The translations under genes and the position numbers were made by a program. Below, one piece after another: positions 41,234-50,556 of a DNA stretch of 64,000 bases; positions within the stretch are counted from its first letter, which is position 1; each line of letters opens with the position of its first letter. The notes below the pieces were generated by a model. The model ran no database searches. It saw only the letters and a program-made list of their open reading frames with translations, and was not told the DNA's origin. Source of the stretch: a virus; the IMG/VR virus record IMGVR_UViG_3300033233_000001, positions 233,750 to 297,749 of that record; one strand, written 5' to 3'.

Positions 41234-41551
41234 GTGACCGCCCACCACTGCCACGCGATCAACTGTCCGCGTCCGTGTCCGCCTCGGATGCTGATGTGCC
41301 GCGTGTGCTGGGCTACGGTCTCGCCGGAAACCCAGCGCGAAGTCTACCGAACTGTAAAACTCCGCGACATGAGCGGTTGTGATGCCACCTGGGCGCCCTG
41401 GTGGCGCGCATCGCATCGCGCAATCTACGAGGCGGCGCTGGCCGCCGGACTAGACCGCGCTGCCAGGCCGAGCGGCGGACCGTGGAACGCCGACGCCTGG
41501 CTTGCACACGAGATGCACGTGGCGGACGAACTCGCAAACGAGGGCGTATAG
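41234..41551 (+). CDS. small Cys/His phage protein
   Basis: A 105-residue protein, GTG start. HCHAINCPRPCPPRMLMCRVCWATV is the hallmark of a small, widespread phage family (HCHxxxC..PxPPxxLMCxxHW). It binds metal presumably; role unknown. Follows DUF669 by 8 bases in the same operon. Confidence 0.72.
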   Translation: MTAHHCHAINCPRPCPPRMLMCRVCWATVSPETQREVYRTVKLRDMSGCDATWAPWWRASHRAIYEAALAAGLDRAARPSGGPWNADAWLAHEMHVADELANEGV

Positions 41552-41553
41552 CC

Positions 41554-41823
41554 GTGCCGAAAGCGCATCGCCTCAAGACGTGGCCCGAGCCGTTCCAGGC
41601 CGTGATCGACGGCCAGAAGCGCTTCGAGTTCCGCAAGGACGACCGCGGCTTCGCGCTCGGCGACACGCTGGTCCTCGACGAATGGGACCAGAAGACCGAA
41701 CGCCTTACGGGCCGATGCGCGACCGCGCTCGTCACCTACATCGTCGCGGGACCGCGTTTCGGTATCCCCAAGGGCTACGTCGTGATGTCGCTCGGCGAGC
41801 CCGTGCGTTCCAGTTCGTCATGA
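41554..41823 (+). CDS. DUF3850 (ASCH-like) protein
   Basis: An 89-residue protein, GTG start: HRLKTWPEPFQAVIDGQKRFEFRK, GDTLVLDEWD, a TGR turn, VTYIVAGPRFGIPKGYVVMSL. This is DUF3850, an ASCH/PUA-like small fold expected to bind RNA, common in phages and bacteria. The helicase ATG overlaps its stop (ATGA). Confidence 0.88.
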   Translation: MPKAHRLKTWPEPFQAVIDGQKRFEFRKDDRGFALGDTLVLDEWDQKTERLTGRCATALVTYIVAGPRFGIPKGYVVMSLGEPVRSSSS

Positions 41824-44800
41824 GTTACGCTCACCCTGCCGGGGCGCGCCGTGCCGGCCAAGGTGAACCCCCCTTCCCTACCCGCGGCGCGCCCCGGTCT
41901 TTCTCGCACGCCATGCCCTTTCTGCGCGTTCCCGAGATCGTTTACACGGCCACTACGGTGCCGCCGGAGATCGATCGCGCCTGGACCGAACAGCCCGGCA
42001 GCCAGGGTCTCGAATGGACGTGTGTCGACGTCGTCGCCGGTCTCGATGCCGACGGCTTCGTCTCTGCCGTCTCGGCTAACGCGCTTGCCGCCCAAGTCGT
42101 CTCGACAGCGGTGAAGGAGACATTTCGGGTTTCGCCAAGCGGCTCGCCGGTCCAGCTGCGCTACTACCAGAAGGAGGCGGTCGAAGCTGTCTTTCGATGC
42201 TGGGAGGAAGGCAAGAACGCGCCGATCATCATCTGTCCGACAGGGTGCCACCGCGCCGGACAGCGCGTGCTGATGTTCGACGGGTCGACCAAGGCCGTCG
42301 AGAGCGTTCAGGTGGATGACGTTCTGCGCGGACCGCGCGGGCAACAGCGTTCTGTCCTGGCGCTTTGCCGCGGGCAAGCTCCGATGTGGACCATCAGGCC
42401 CACCAGTCACGACGGTTGGCCATCTTGGGTCGTGAACGGCGACCACGTTCTGGCCCTACAGTATTTTCCTGACTCCGGGAGCCGCCGAAAACAGGGGCCC
42501 GTCGCCGTCTCCATGCGTGTTGCTGACTACATCATGCTTCCGTTTGAAGACACCGAAAGATTTCTGCTCTACAGAGAGCACCTGTCCACGGCCATGGGCG
42601 GTTACTACAGCTATGAGTTCTCTCGATTCGAGGTCACGCCGACTGACGCGGTCGAGCCGTTCTACGGCTTCGTACTCGACGGCGACCATCTCTACCTGCT
42701 CGCCGACGGCACGATCACCCACAACTCAGGAAAGACCCTGGTAGCCGCAGAGGTCATGCGAATCGCGCACGAGTCCTGTCTCTACATGCGCCCAGTCTTC
42801 ATCGCACATCGCCAGGAGCTACTCGACCAGACGCTCGCGAAGGTCAAGCTCATGGCTCCGACGCGCACGGTCGGCCTCGTCCAGGCCGAGCGCAACGAAC
42901 CAGATCGCCAGATCACCGTCGCGAGCGTTCAGACGTTGGCAGGCAAGAACGGCGAACGCATCAAGCAGATCATCGGCGATCATCCGCCGCAGCTACTGGT
43001 CATCGATGAGAGCCATCACGCCGTTGCGAATTCTTACGGTCGCGTCATCGAAGCATTCCGCGCGGCGAATCCGAACATCAAGATCCTTGGTCTGTCTGTA
43101 GGGCCGGACTCGTACGTGGAGCTTCGCGGTGGCCCATTTTCGACAGGCTTCGTGGGCCGTATTGAAGACGCCTGGACCAAGGCTGCTCAGTCGATTTCAT
43201 CACGCACGGCCCATGGTTTCAACATTATGGACCTGCGTGACGTCCAGGCACGCGGATGGACCGGAAAGGGGTTTGCTTGGAAAGACTGCCGACGACTTCT
43301 CCGTCATTTGCTAAACGACGAGCCCTGCTCGGCCGCCACGGTTGGCGGCCGCATTACAACTGTACTCACAGACAATCATGCGGTTTACGTGGCTACCGGC
43401 CGACGCCGGTCCAATGCGGGACATGCGCCGCTTATTTCGACATCCGAAGCAAGCGCGCTGAGTGGCGCTGTTCTCGTGGGCGACGACGGCGCCAAGTGGG
43501 AATCTGATTCGACCATAAACACCTGGGACATGCTCGCCTTTGCTTCCGTACACATGGGCGACTATCGCGTCTATGTTACGTGCGATGTGAAAAGCATTCC
43601 GCGCGCTGCGCTTCGGGCGGCGAAGCTCACTCCGCAAGCCATTTACGACGCGCGGGCGGCGGCCAGTCTCCCGCTCACGGTATACCGTGGGCTTGGACGA
43701 ATCGCCCCGTCCGCACTGGCGTTGGGTGTGGCAGGATCATCGTACCTATCACCGTCTACGCTTGCTACGGAAGCCGTCGCTTTCGTGCTCGGTGTCTGGC
43801 TCGGCGACGGCTGGATCGACTGGGAGCGAGAACGTCGCGACGGTCGTGGTCGGATCGGATTCGCAATAGCGAATCACCAAGTCGAGGACTTTTGCGCCGC
43901 AGTCCGACAAACGCCGCTGGCATGCGGCGTGTCATTTTCGCAACGCAACGAAGGATCGACGGAGGTCCGCGTCAGCAACGTTTTCTTCGGCGCGCTGTGT
44001 CGCCACTACTTCGGCCGTGTTACGGCCAGCTTCAAGCGCATCCCGTCGGAGTGGATTGTCTCTTGGTCAGAGCCCGCGCGCCGTGAACTGCTTCGTGGGC
44101 TCCTCTTCTCTGACGGTCACACTCATGATGCCGACAGGGGACGTGTTCGCCGCTACTACCGTACTACGAGTTGGGGCCTTGCTCACGACGTTCTTGCTCT
44201 CCTTCGCAGTCTTCGGATTGCCGGCTCACTGGGCCGCCAACCGCCCCGAGACGGTGGCGTAATTGCTGGGAGACTCATCCTCGGTCGCCATATGTCGTAC
44301 GTGGTTCACTGGTCCGTGTCTGCGGAGCATGGTGATAACGAGGGCCACCGCGGCGCTCGCGAGCGGTTCGATCACTCAACCATGAAGTTCCACGAGCGCC
44401 CGGTGCGCGATGTCGCTACTGTCGCAGACAGACCCACGCACGTCTTCGATATGGAAATGGACGGACATCCGTCGTTCGTGGTGAACGGTGTGCTGGTTCA
44501 CAACACAGCGACGCCAGGCCGTGCAGACGGCACGAGCCTCGACCGCGTGTTCGACTGCGTCGCCTACCAGAAGTCCGTTTACGAGATGATCAACGAGGGC
44601 TACCTCGTGCCGCCCACGGGCGTTCGCGTGGTCCTCGACATCAACCTCGATGTAGTGGACTCCGAGAGCGGCGACTTCGTCACGAAGAAGCTCGCGAAGA
44701 TCATCGACCGGCCAGCGGTCAACGACGAGGTGGTCAAGGCCTGGCTGACGCATAGTCAATTCCGTCGCACTATTGCCTTCTGCATCACGAAAGAGCACGC

Positions 44801-45881
44801 GGCGAACATCGCAGCGGGCATCACCACGGCCGGATACACCGCTGTGGTGGTCCATGAAAAAACGACGCGAGCCGAACGCAAGGACATCTACCAGAAATTC
44901 CGGGACGGCCACATCAAGGTCATCTGCTCTGTTGAGGTACTGACAGAGGGCTTTGACGAGCCGAGCGTCGAGTGCATTCTCATGGCGCGTCCGACACAGA
45001 GCCAGGGTTTGTTTTCGCAGTGCTTGGGCCGTGGACTCCGGCTTTTCCCTGGCAAAGAAGACTGCATCGTTGTCGACTGCACCGGCAATTCCAGCAAGTA
45101 TCCCCTTGCCCAGCTAGCGAATCTCAGCGGCCTTGAGCCGCCGAGGCCGCCCGGCGAGGGTCCGCCGAAGCCGCCGGAGGAAGAGGGAGAAGAGGGCGAA
45201 GCGCGCGTCGACGGCGTGTTCGCACACGCGATCGACTTCAAGCTCCGCAAGCGCGAGGCGAAGTACGCTTGGCGCGAGATTCCGCCGTTCGGCTGGACGC
45301 TTCAGATCCCGCGCATCGGCTACTTCCTGCTCGCTTGGCACGGCCAGGACAAGACGCTCGCGACCGTGCGCTTCCACGACATGCGACCGGGGCGGCGTGA
45401 TTCTCCGCCCATCACGATCTTGGACACGCCTATCGAGTTCGAGATGGCCTACGGCCTCGTCGAGTCCGAGGTCCAGCGCCTCGTCGAGGCGAAGTCATCG
45501 CGGGCGCGCGCGAACGACCCGCTTCAGAAGGACAACGCCCCCGAGCCGTTTGCCTTCTTGGAGGACGGCCTCGAAGACGACGTGACCGTCTCCGAAGCCA
45601 CGCTCGTGAACGACGCCGGCTGGCGCCTGAAGCCCACCACGGAGAAGCAGCGAGAGTTTCTCCGCAAGCTCGGCCTCAAGGGCGAGATGCCGGAGACCTC
45701 CGGCGAAGCGGCCGACCTCATCACGGTCATGCAGATCGAGCGCGACGTGAAGATGCGCGAGCCAGCGACACACAAACAGTTGTGGTACCTGCGCTCTAAC
45801 CACATCGCGTTTGGGTTGACCATCACGAAAAACGCTGCGAAGAAGCTGATTCTCACGCACAGAATGGGAGGCAAGTCGTGA
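41820..45881 (+). CDS. SF2 DNA helicase carrying two inteins
   Basis: A 1353-residue precursor; about 723 residues after splicing. RYYQKEAVEAV (Q-like motif), then PTG-[intein 1]-SGKT (Walker A), VIDESHH (DEAH-type box), ILGL-[intein 2]-TATPGRADG (motif III region), QCLGRGLRLFPGK (motif VI). The final ~200 residues include TEKQREFLRKLGLKGEMP and THKQLWYLRSNHIAFGL helix pairs, as in phage replicative or repair SF2 helicases. The ATG at 41820 is coupled to DUF3850; a later ATG at 41913 is possible. It should unwind DNA during viral replication. Confidence 0.88.
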   Translation: MSYAHPAGARRAGQGEPPFPTRGAPRSFSHAMPFLRVPEIVYTATTVPPEIDRAWTEQPGSQGLEWTCVDVVAGLDADGFVSAVSANALAAQVVSTAVKETFRVSPSGSPVQLRYYQKEAVEAVFRCWEEGKNAPIIICPTGCHRAGQRVLMFDGSTKAVESVQVDDVLRGPRGQQRSVLALCRGQAPMWTIRPTSHDGWPSWVVNGDHVLALQYFPDSGSRRKQGPVAVSMRVADYIMLPFEDTERFLLYREHLSTAMGGYYSYEFSRFEVTPTDAVEPFYGFVLDGDHLYLLADGTITHNSGKTLVAAEVMRIAHESCLYMRPVFIAHRQELLDQTLAKVKLMAPTRTVGLVQAERNEPDRQITVASVQTLAGKNGERIKQIIGDHPPQLLVIDESHHAVANSYGRVIEAFRAANPNIKILGLSVGPDSYVELRGGPFSTGFVGRIEDAWTKAAQSISSRTAHGFNIMDLRDVQARGWTGKGFAWKDCRRLLRHLLNDEPCSAATVGGRITTVLTDNHAVYVATGRRRSNAGHAPLISTSEASALSGAVLVGDDGAKWESDSTINTWDMLAFASVHMGDYRVYVTCDVKSIPRAALRAAKLTPQAIYDARAAASLPLTVYRGLGRIAPSALALGVAGSSYLSPSTLATEAVAFVLGVWLGDGWIDWERERRDGRGRIGFAIANHQVEDFCAAVRQTPLACGVSFSQRNEGSTEVRVSNVFFGALCRHYFGRVTASFKRIPSEWIVSWSEPARRELLRGLLFSDGHTHDADRGRVRRYYRTTSWGLAHDVLALLRSLRIAGSLGRQPPRDGGVIAGRLILGRHMSYVVHWSVSAEHGDNEGHRGARERFDHSTMKFHERPVRDVATVADRPTHVFDMEMDGHPSFVVNGVLVHNTATPGRADGTSLDRVFDCVAYQKSVYEMINEGYLVPPTGVRVVLDINLDVVDSESGDFVTKKLAKIIDRPAVNDEVVKAWLTHSQFRRTIAFCITKEHAANIAAGITTAGYTAVVVHEKTTRAERKDIYQKFRDGHIKVICSVEVLTEGFDEPSVECILMARPTQSQGLFSQCLGRGLRLFPGKEDCIVVDCTGNSSKYPLAQLANLSGLEPPRPPGEGPPKPPEEEGEEGEARVDGVFAHAIDFKLRKREAKYAWREIPPFGWTLQIPRIGYFLLAWHGQDKTLATVRFHDMRPGRRDSPPITILDTPIEFEMAYGLVESEVQRLVEAKSSRARANDPLQKDNAPEPFAFLEDGLEDDVTVSEATLVNDAGWRLKPTTEKQREFLRKLGLKGEMPETSGEAADLITVMQIERDVKMREPATHKQLWYLRSNHIAFGLTITKNAAKKLILTHRMGGKS
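42246..42725 (+). other. mini-intein 1 (160 residues) in Walker A
   Basis: Begins with Cys (CHRAGQRVLMFDG) and ends TITHN, followed by extein Ser. Removing it restores PTGSGKT exactly. WVVNGDHVLAL fits block B (a TxxH-like site), and the last segment FYGFVLDGDHLYLL fits block F. No LAGLIDADG motifs and only 160 residues, so it is a mini-intein without endonuclease. Confidence 0.85.
43095..44504 (+). other. intein 2 (470 residues) with LAGLIDADG endonuclease
   Basis: Begins with Ser (SVGPDSYVELRGG) and ends FVVNGVLVHN, followed by extein Thr; removing it restores ILGLTATPGRADG. Two DOD motifs are visible, FVLGVWLGDGW and LLRGLLFSDGH, so the homing endonuclease looks intact. Codon use includes more A/T-ending codons than flanking exteins, consistent with a mobile origin. 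Confidence 0.88.
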
Positions 45882-46702
45882 ACGTCGTCACTGTCAAATG
45901 CAAATGCACGCGCTGCGGTCAGTCGCCCGATCCTGCCGGGCACTGGCGAGACCGCAACATCTGTCTCCGCGTCATTTCCGTCGGAGGGGGCGCCGCCATC
46001 GATACATGCAACGGACAATACGTGTGGCAGGACGACCCGGAAGCAGCCCGTGCACAGGCCTGCGCTCTGATGCGCCGGGAGCGCGACCACGAGGCGCGGA
46101 TGCACGGCGCCTGCCTCTCGATTGCCGAGGGCGCGCACGGCTGGGAACGACCCATCCCCCACGGCGGCGACTCACCGGCCACCAGCGCCGTCCGCTCGCT
46201 GCGCATCAAGCTCGAAGAGACCGAAGAGGCCCTCGCAGCGCTCAGAGCGGAGCGCCGTGAAAGCATCACGAACCAACTGGGACGGCTGCGGGCGACTCTC
46301 GAAGCCATCCCGCAGAACGCGCGCGTTCCGATGTTCGAGATCGAAACGCCCGCCGGCCAACCGCAGCGGTATGGCCCGGTGCCATCGCCAACTCTCGACG
46401 ATCTCTGCGCGCACTACTGCATCGGCCGCGGGCACGGCAACAGGCTTAGCGTCTATCGGCAGTGGCCGAAGATCTTCCCCGGTGGGCGGAAGGCCGACGG
46501 CTTTCTCGACGACTACGACCAGCCGATCGACGAGGCGTTCATCCAGAACGAGTACGGTGGCGGCGAATATCTCGTGAAGGTCGTGGGCCCGAAGTCGGGC
46601 ACCAATCAGGGCTACCAACACTACGAGTCGGTGCGCGTCTGCATCAGCGGCGACGCCAAGTACCATCAGACACCGCAGCAGACCCCAAGGACGACGCCAT
46701 GA
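45878..46702 (+). CDS. unknown protein with the YGGGEY module
   Basis: A 274-residue protein coupled to the helicase. CTRCGQSPDPAGHW is a small Cys motif; a coiled coil follows (about 105-145). The C-terminal ~80 residues are the module with YRQWPKIFPGG, DYDQPIDEAF and NEYGGGEYLVKVVGP. Sixty-three consecutive residues are identical to the late 865-residue protein encoded at 16007-18604. A divergent version opens the next gene. Function of the module unknown. Confidence 0.72.
   Translation: MNVVTVKCKCTRCGQSPDPAGHWRDRNICLRVISVGGGAAIDTCNGQYVWQDDPEAARAQACALMRRERDHEARMHGACLSIAEGAHGWERPIPHGGDSPATSAVRSLRIKLEETEEALAALRAERRESITNQLGRLRATLEAIPQNARVPMFEIETPAGQPQRYGPVPSPTLDDLCAHYCIGRGHGNRLSVYRQWPKIFPGGRKADGFLDDYDQPIDEAFIQNEYGGGEYLVKVVGPKSGTNQGYQHYESVRVCISGDAKYHQTPQQTPRTTP
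46451..46639 (+). repeat. 189-bp duplicated coding module, copy 2
   Basis: Encodes 63 residues identical to those encoded on the opposite strand at 18086-18274. By eye the DNA is about nine-tenths identical, with differences mostly at third codon positions, so the copies are old enough to have gained silent changes under protein-level constraint or are kept alike by gene conversion. Confidence 0.85.
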
Positions 46703-49398
46703 AAGACAGCAATCCCACGACACTCGAAGACCTCTGCGCGAAGTACAAGATCGGGCAACCCGACTCGGAATACATGCTCCTGATCAGTAAGTGGCCGACC
46801 GGCCGCAGCGGCGGCATCGACGGCATCGAGCAGGTGGACGTGGCTAGCGAGCCGCTAACCGAGCACGCGCTCGCCGAACGCTACGGCGCTGGCGACTATG
46901 TCGTCGGGGCCGTACTCGACGGTGACGTGCACAGCGACGTCGATGTCCACGTGGAGGCGAACTTCATGGTCGACGGCGACGGCGAGGTCGTAGCCCGTGC
47001 CGATATCGCGCGCCTCAAAAACCTCGTCGAGGGCGTCCACGAGGCGCTGTGGGACAAGGACCACCGGGGCGAGGACGTCGAAGAGATGGCACTGCGAGTG
47101 AAGAGGGAGCGGGATGCTGCGCGTGCGATGCTCAAGGGGATCGGCGCGCCGATTCCGACGGTCCCGCCGACGCTGCACGAGACCGACATCCTGCGCGCCG
47201 CTGGCGCCGCGGTTCGGGACCAAGTCGATCGCGAAGTCATGCAGGACATGCAGAAGCACCAGGACGGGGCCAAGTATGACGTGCCGAACGTCGACTGGTG
47301 CGCGCTCGGCGCGCGTTTTCGCGCACGAGCAGAGATGGATGCGTACAAGTACAAGTACGCAAGCACGCGTTCGTCAGCCAACGAAGACGCTGCGCGTGAC
47401 TTCGACGGATTCGACCCGGACGAGGAACTCCAGCGTTTCCGAGGCGCGATCGAAGACCAGAGCTTCGAGGATGCCGCGTGGCTCGCCTTCAACCTCGATG
47501 AGTGGATGACGCGCGGCGGAACCAAGCCGCGCGAGTGGGAGAACGCCTTCAAGCACTCCGCGCTCGTCGAGATCGCAAACAGCACCGACGAGTACAAGAC
47601 CTGGGCAACAGCGCAACGAGGCATCGATCCGGACGCGACCTCATACGCGATTCCAAAGCGGCTCATCGTCAGCGCGGCGGATGACATCGACCCCGGCGTC
47701 CTCGATGACGACGGGCTTCGCACAGCGCTCGGCGACCCGCGGCTCGGGCCGGCTAGCCCCCTGCGAGACCGCGTACAGGACGCTTTCGAGCGCCTGCTGC
47801 GCGAGCGCGACGCGGCCATTCCTCGGAGCTTCCAGGTTGACCAGCGCTTTCAGATCGACCCGGCCACAAGCCAGCTGCTGGACCGCGCCATCCGAGATCT
47901 GCGTCACGAGATCGAAAACACCAACAGCCGGGCGATGTCGATCGGCGTGGCCAACAGATTCAACAGTATCGACTCACTCTGGCGCGGCCTCCGGTCCGGC
48001 CTACCGACGGCAGAGCCGCAGACCTCAGCGTTCGCTTGGGACGGCTCCGACTACCGGAGCGGCGTCAACAGCGGCATCCGGCGCGCACAGGCGGCTGCGC
48101 GGCTCTGCGCTGCGGTCAATGAGAAGCCCTACGCAAGCGGCGCGCTTTTCGACGCACTCTCCGACATCGAAGCAGCCTGGGGCAAGGCGATCGAGTGCGG
48201 CCAGGTCCAGGCGCCCGCGGAGTACACGAAGCTAGCGAGGCCGCTCTACGTGCCGATGCGGCAGGGATTCGAGACCATCACGGACCATGCCGGACGCGTC
48301 TTCGACCTCGGCGACCCCAGGAAGCACGCGGCAGCGAGGGCGAGCGCCGACCTCGACTTCTACGTAGCCGTCTTCCGAAAGCGAGACGTCACGCTTAGCT
48401 CCGAATGGATGCTACACAAGGTCTTCGACCCGCAGGCGATTCCGGAGATTCTCGCGAACCATCCGGCATGGGAGTTCGTCTGTTACGAGCACGTGCACCG
48501 CCTGAATACGCCCACCGCCGGCAAGCTGTATCGTGTTGCTGCGACGAAGATCCCGGAGACGCCGCCGGAGAGCCAGTCGTCCCAATCGCTCCAGGCACGC
48601 TTCGCCAATGCGCTCTCCGAAGGCGTCTACGATGCGGTCATCACGAACACCACGCGCGGCCTCACAAAGGCCGGGCTCAACAAGCTCGCGGTGTATTTCG
48701 CTTTCACGGAGCAGCCGCATATCGGCCGGACCATCTATCACGACTATCCAACCGACCCCGGCCCCGACCAGGGCGAAAACCTCCGTGCGGCCTGGCATAT
48801 GCGTCGTTTGCTGCAAGCGACCGGCTTCGAGAGGCCGATCTCGTTCGACAGCGACCGTATGCTGCACGGCAAAGACGTACGCCTCACCATCGCGCTCGAC
48901 TTCAACGGAGCCAACCGCGTAATGGACGTGCTCCCAGCGAAGACGGCGATGCCCGAAGTTCCCATCGCAGTCGCTGCCGCTGGCATCCCGGGCCTCAGCT
49001 GGGAAAAGGGAAGCACCGGAGTCGGCTGTTTCGTCGCGCGCGTCTATAGCGCTGGCACAGGCATGTGGAATTTCGACGCTGCCTTCGAGATTCTGCGGCG
49101 TGACAACGGCGACACGGCCCATGCTGGCTGTCGCATCTCGCAGAACTACGCCGTTCAGCACTACCAACTAGCCGACCCGTCGCATGTACCATTCCTGCAC
49201 ATGATGAACGAGAAGGTCTACTACCGCGTACGACGACTGTACGAAGCAGCCGGACTTCGACAGCCAGGTGACCGCTGCCACGGCCTCGCCGAATACAGCA
49301 CGGAAGCGCTGGCTGGCAAGATCGTACGCATTCACGTCGAGTACGTGGACGCGCGCTCGTGCTACATAGTCAACGGCTACTCTCCGGAGACGCCATGA
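46699..49398 (+). CDS. 899-residue multidomain early protein
   Basis: Residues ~6-92 are a divergent copy of the YGGGEY module (ERYGAGDYVVGAV). Charged coiled coil follows (95-130), then ~450 residues of helical regions with YDVPNVDWCALGARF and DLDFYVAVFRKRDV. Two DUF669-like domains end the protein: ~638-746 (VYDAVITNTT, YHDYPTD, RRLLQATGF, DVRLTIALD) and ~774-899 (RISQNYAV, YRVRRLYEAAGL, KIVRIHVEY). It has no enzymatic motif I can see. The set suggests a replication/ssDNA scaffold coupled to the helicase operon. Confidence 0.68.
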   Translation: MKDSNPTTLEDLCAKYKIGQPDSEYMLLISKWPTGRSGGIDGIEQVDVASEPLTEHALAERYGAGDYVVGAVLDGDVHSDVDVHVEANFMVDGDGEVVARADIARLKNLVEGVHEALWDKDHRGEDVEEMALRVKRERDAARAMLKGIGAPIPTVPPTLHETDILRAAGAAVRDQVDREVMQDMQKHQDGAKYDVPNVDWCALGARFRARAEMDAYKYKYASTRSSANEDAARDFDGFDPDEELQRFRGAIEDQSFEDAAWLAFNLDEWMTRGGTKPREWENAFKHSALVEIANSTDEYKTWATAQRGIDPDATSYAIPKRLIVSAADDIDPGVLDDDGLRTALGDPRLGPASPLRDRVQDAFERLLRERDAAIPRSFQVDQRFQIDPATSQLLDRAIRDLRHEIENTNSRAMSIGVANRFNSIDSLWRGLRSGLPTAEPQTSAFAWDGSDYRSGVNSGIRRAQAAARLCAAVNEKPYASGALFDALSDIEAAWGKAIECGQVQAPAEYTKLARPLYVPMRQGFETITDHAGRVFDLGDPRKHAAARASADLDFYVAVFRKRDVTLSSEWMLHKVFDPQAIPEILANHPAWEFVCYEHVHRLNTPTAGKLYRVAATKIPETPPESQSSQSLQARFANALSEGVYDAVITNTTRGLTKAGLNKLAVYFAFTEQPHIGRTIYHDYPTDPGPDQGENLRAAWHMRRLLQATGFERPISFDSDRMLHGKDVRLTIALDFNGANRVMDVLPAKTAMPEVPIAVAAAGIPGLSWEKGSTGVGCFVARVYSAGTGMWNFDAAFEILRRDNGDTAHAGCRISQNYAVQHYQLADPSHVPFLHMMNEKVYYRVRRLYEAAGLRQPGDRCHGLAEYSTEALAGKIVRIHVEYVDARSCYIVNGYSPETP

Positions 49399-49505
49399 GC
49401 CGTTCCGTGTCGGACGAACAACTCGCCGTCGCCGTGAAGACGTGGACAACGGCAAACCTCGTTCGCTATTGTCTCGACGGGCTACACGCGGGGGCGATCT
49501 CGTGA
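49395..49505 (+). CDS. 36-residue ORF
   Basis: MSRSVSDEQLAVAVKTWTTAN and on to a TGA that overlaps the next GTG; the start overlaps the previous stop as ATGA. Helical, no domain. Double coupling and neighbour-like codons support it as a real small gene. Confidence 0.45.
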   Translation: MSRSVSDEQLAVAVKTWTTANLVRYCLDGLHAGAIS

Positions 49506-50107
49506 CCAACGAAGAGGCAGAAGCCTTTGTCGACAGCCTCTGGCTCACCGGGTGTCACCCAACGCCAGTCGAGCAGACAGCGCTGCTCGCGGCGTTGCTC
49601 GACCAAAACGGCCACTACGTATCCGACAAGGTCGTCGGGCTAATGGCCCTTGCCGGCGTTGCGCCGAGCGGTGGATACGCGCTAGTCATGCGAACCGACA
49701 CATGGGGCTCGGCGATGGAGCCGCCTGGCGGTACGATACGCACGAACGGCGAGTTCGATGCGTTGTTCTATCCGGAGCACGGGCTGCCGACGTACGAAGA
49801 ATCCGTGGCCGCCCTGCCCGACGTCCTCGTTCCGTGCCGCGCGGCGTGCGAGCGCTGGGGCATCGACTCAGCGTACGAGGAGAACAAGCTCAACTTCCCG
49901 TGGGGCTCGTCGTCGGTGAAGTCGCTGGACCCGCAGGTACTCCGCCGTACGGGACAGTGCGGCGACATGGACGCTGCTGCGCACCACGCTTGGCTGTTCG
50001 CAAGAGGCCGACCCGCAGGCGTCGTTGCAGTCGCTGCCGGACGGTTGAGCGCCGTGGTCCTCGCGGTCATTCCGGCGCGCTGGATGTTCGACGTGGAGAC
50101 GCCGTGA
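49502..50107 (+). CDS. unknown early protein
   Basis: A 201-residue protein, GTG start. N-terminal helices (EEAEAFVDSLWLTGCHPTPVE) precede an alpha/beta part with YALVMRTDTWGSAMEPPGG and a C-terminal Val/Ala-rich segment. No diagnostic motif. Coupled to the HTH gene by GTGA. Confidence 0.62.
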   Translation: MTNEEAEAFVDSLWLTGCHPTPVEQTALLAALLDQNGHYVSDKVVGLMALAGVAPSGGYALVMRTDTWGSAMEPPGGTIRTNGEFDALFYPEHGLPTYEESVAALPDVLVPCRAACERWGIDSAYEENKLNFPWGSSSVKSLDPQVLRRTGQCGDMDAAAHHAWLFARGRPAGVVAVAAGRLSAVVLAVIPARWMFDVETP

Positions 50108-50535
50108 ACAAGCCGCTTCAGTCTCGGCGGGCTGCTCTCGTGAGTCGACGAGCAGCATCGTACCAGCCGACCACCACGTACGACACGCTCGTCGGCGTGA
50201 TGATCGTTCACTGGCGCAACGTGAGGTCAATGTCACAGGTCGCTCTCGCTCATGCGCTAGACATGGCCCAGCCCTGGCTCAGTCGTGTCGAGGCCGGGCA
50301 CACGCCGCTTAGCGTCGCGCGACTAGCGGACATCGGGCGCGCGCTCGGGCTGTCTTCGGCTCGCATCATCGCGGACGCCGATGGCGCGATGTCGTACGAA
50401 CTCGCTCATAGTAACGTGAAGGTCACGACCTCACGGCGTGACGCGCAGTCCCTCACCGCCAAGCAGATCAACGCGATCCTCCTCGGCGCGGACAGCATCA
50501 CCATCCGTTCGATCTACTCGGACGGCCGGACGTAA
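50104..50535 (+). CDS. XRE-type helix-turn-helix regulator
   Basis: A 143-residue protein, GTG start. The XRE/Cro-type HTH is clear: VHWRNVRSMSQVALAHALDMAQPWLSRVEAG, then LADIGRALGLSS. A short C-terminal part has LTAKQINAILLGADS. Likely a transcription regulator, possibly the switch protein of the primase-side genes that follow. It ends just before the next promoter gap. Confidence 0.8.
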   Translation: MNKPLQSRRAALVSRRAASYQPTTTYDTLVGVMIVHWRNVRSMSQVALAHALDMAQPWLSRVEAGHTPLSVARLADIGRALGLSSARIIADADGAMSYELAHSNVKVTTSRRDAQSLTAKQINAILLGADSITIRSIYSDGRT

Positions 50536-50556
50536 CCGCCCTTGCCCTCTTCCACC

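Noticed and set aside
41502-41819. Upstream in-frame extension of the helicase ORF
   Set aside because: It runs through the DUF3850 gene in another frame, has Arg/Pro-rich nonsense composition and no helicase similarity; the ATGA-coupled ATG at 41820 is preferred.
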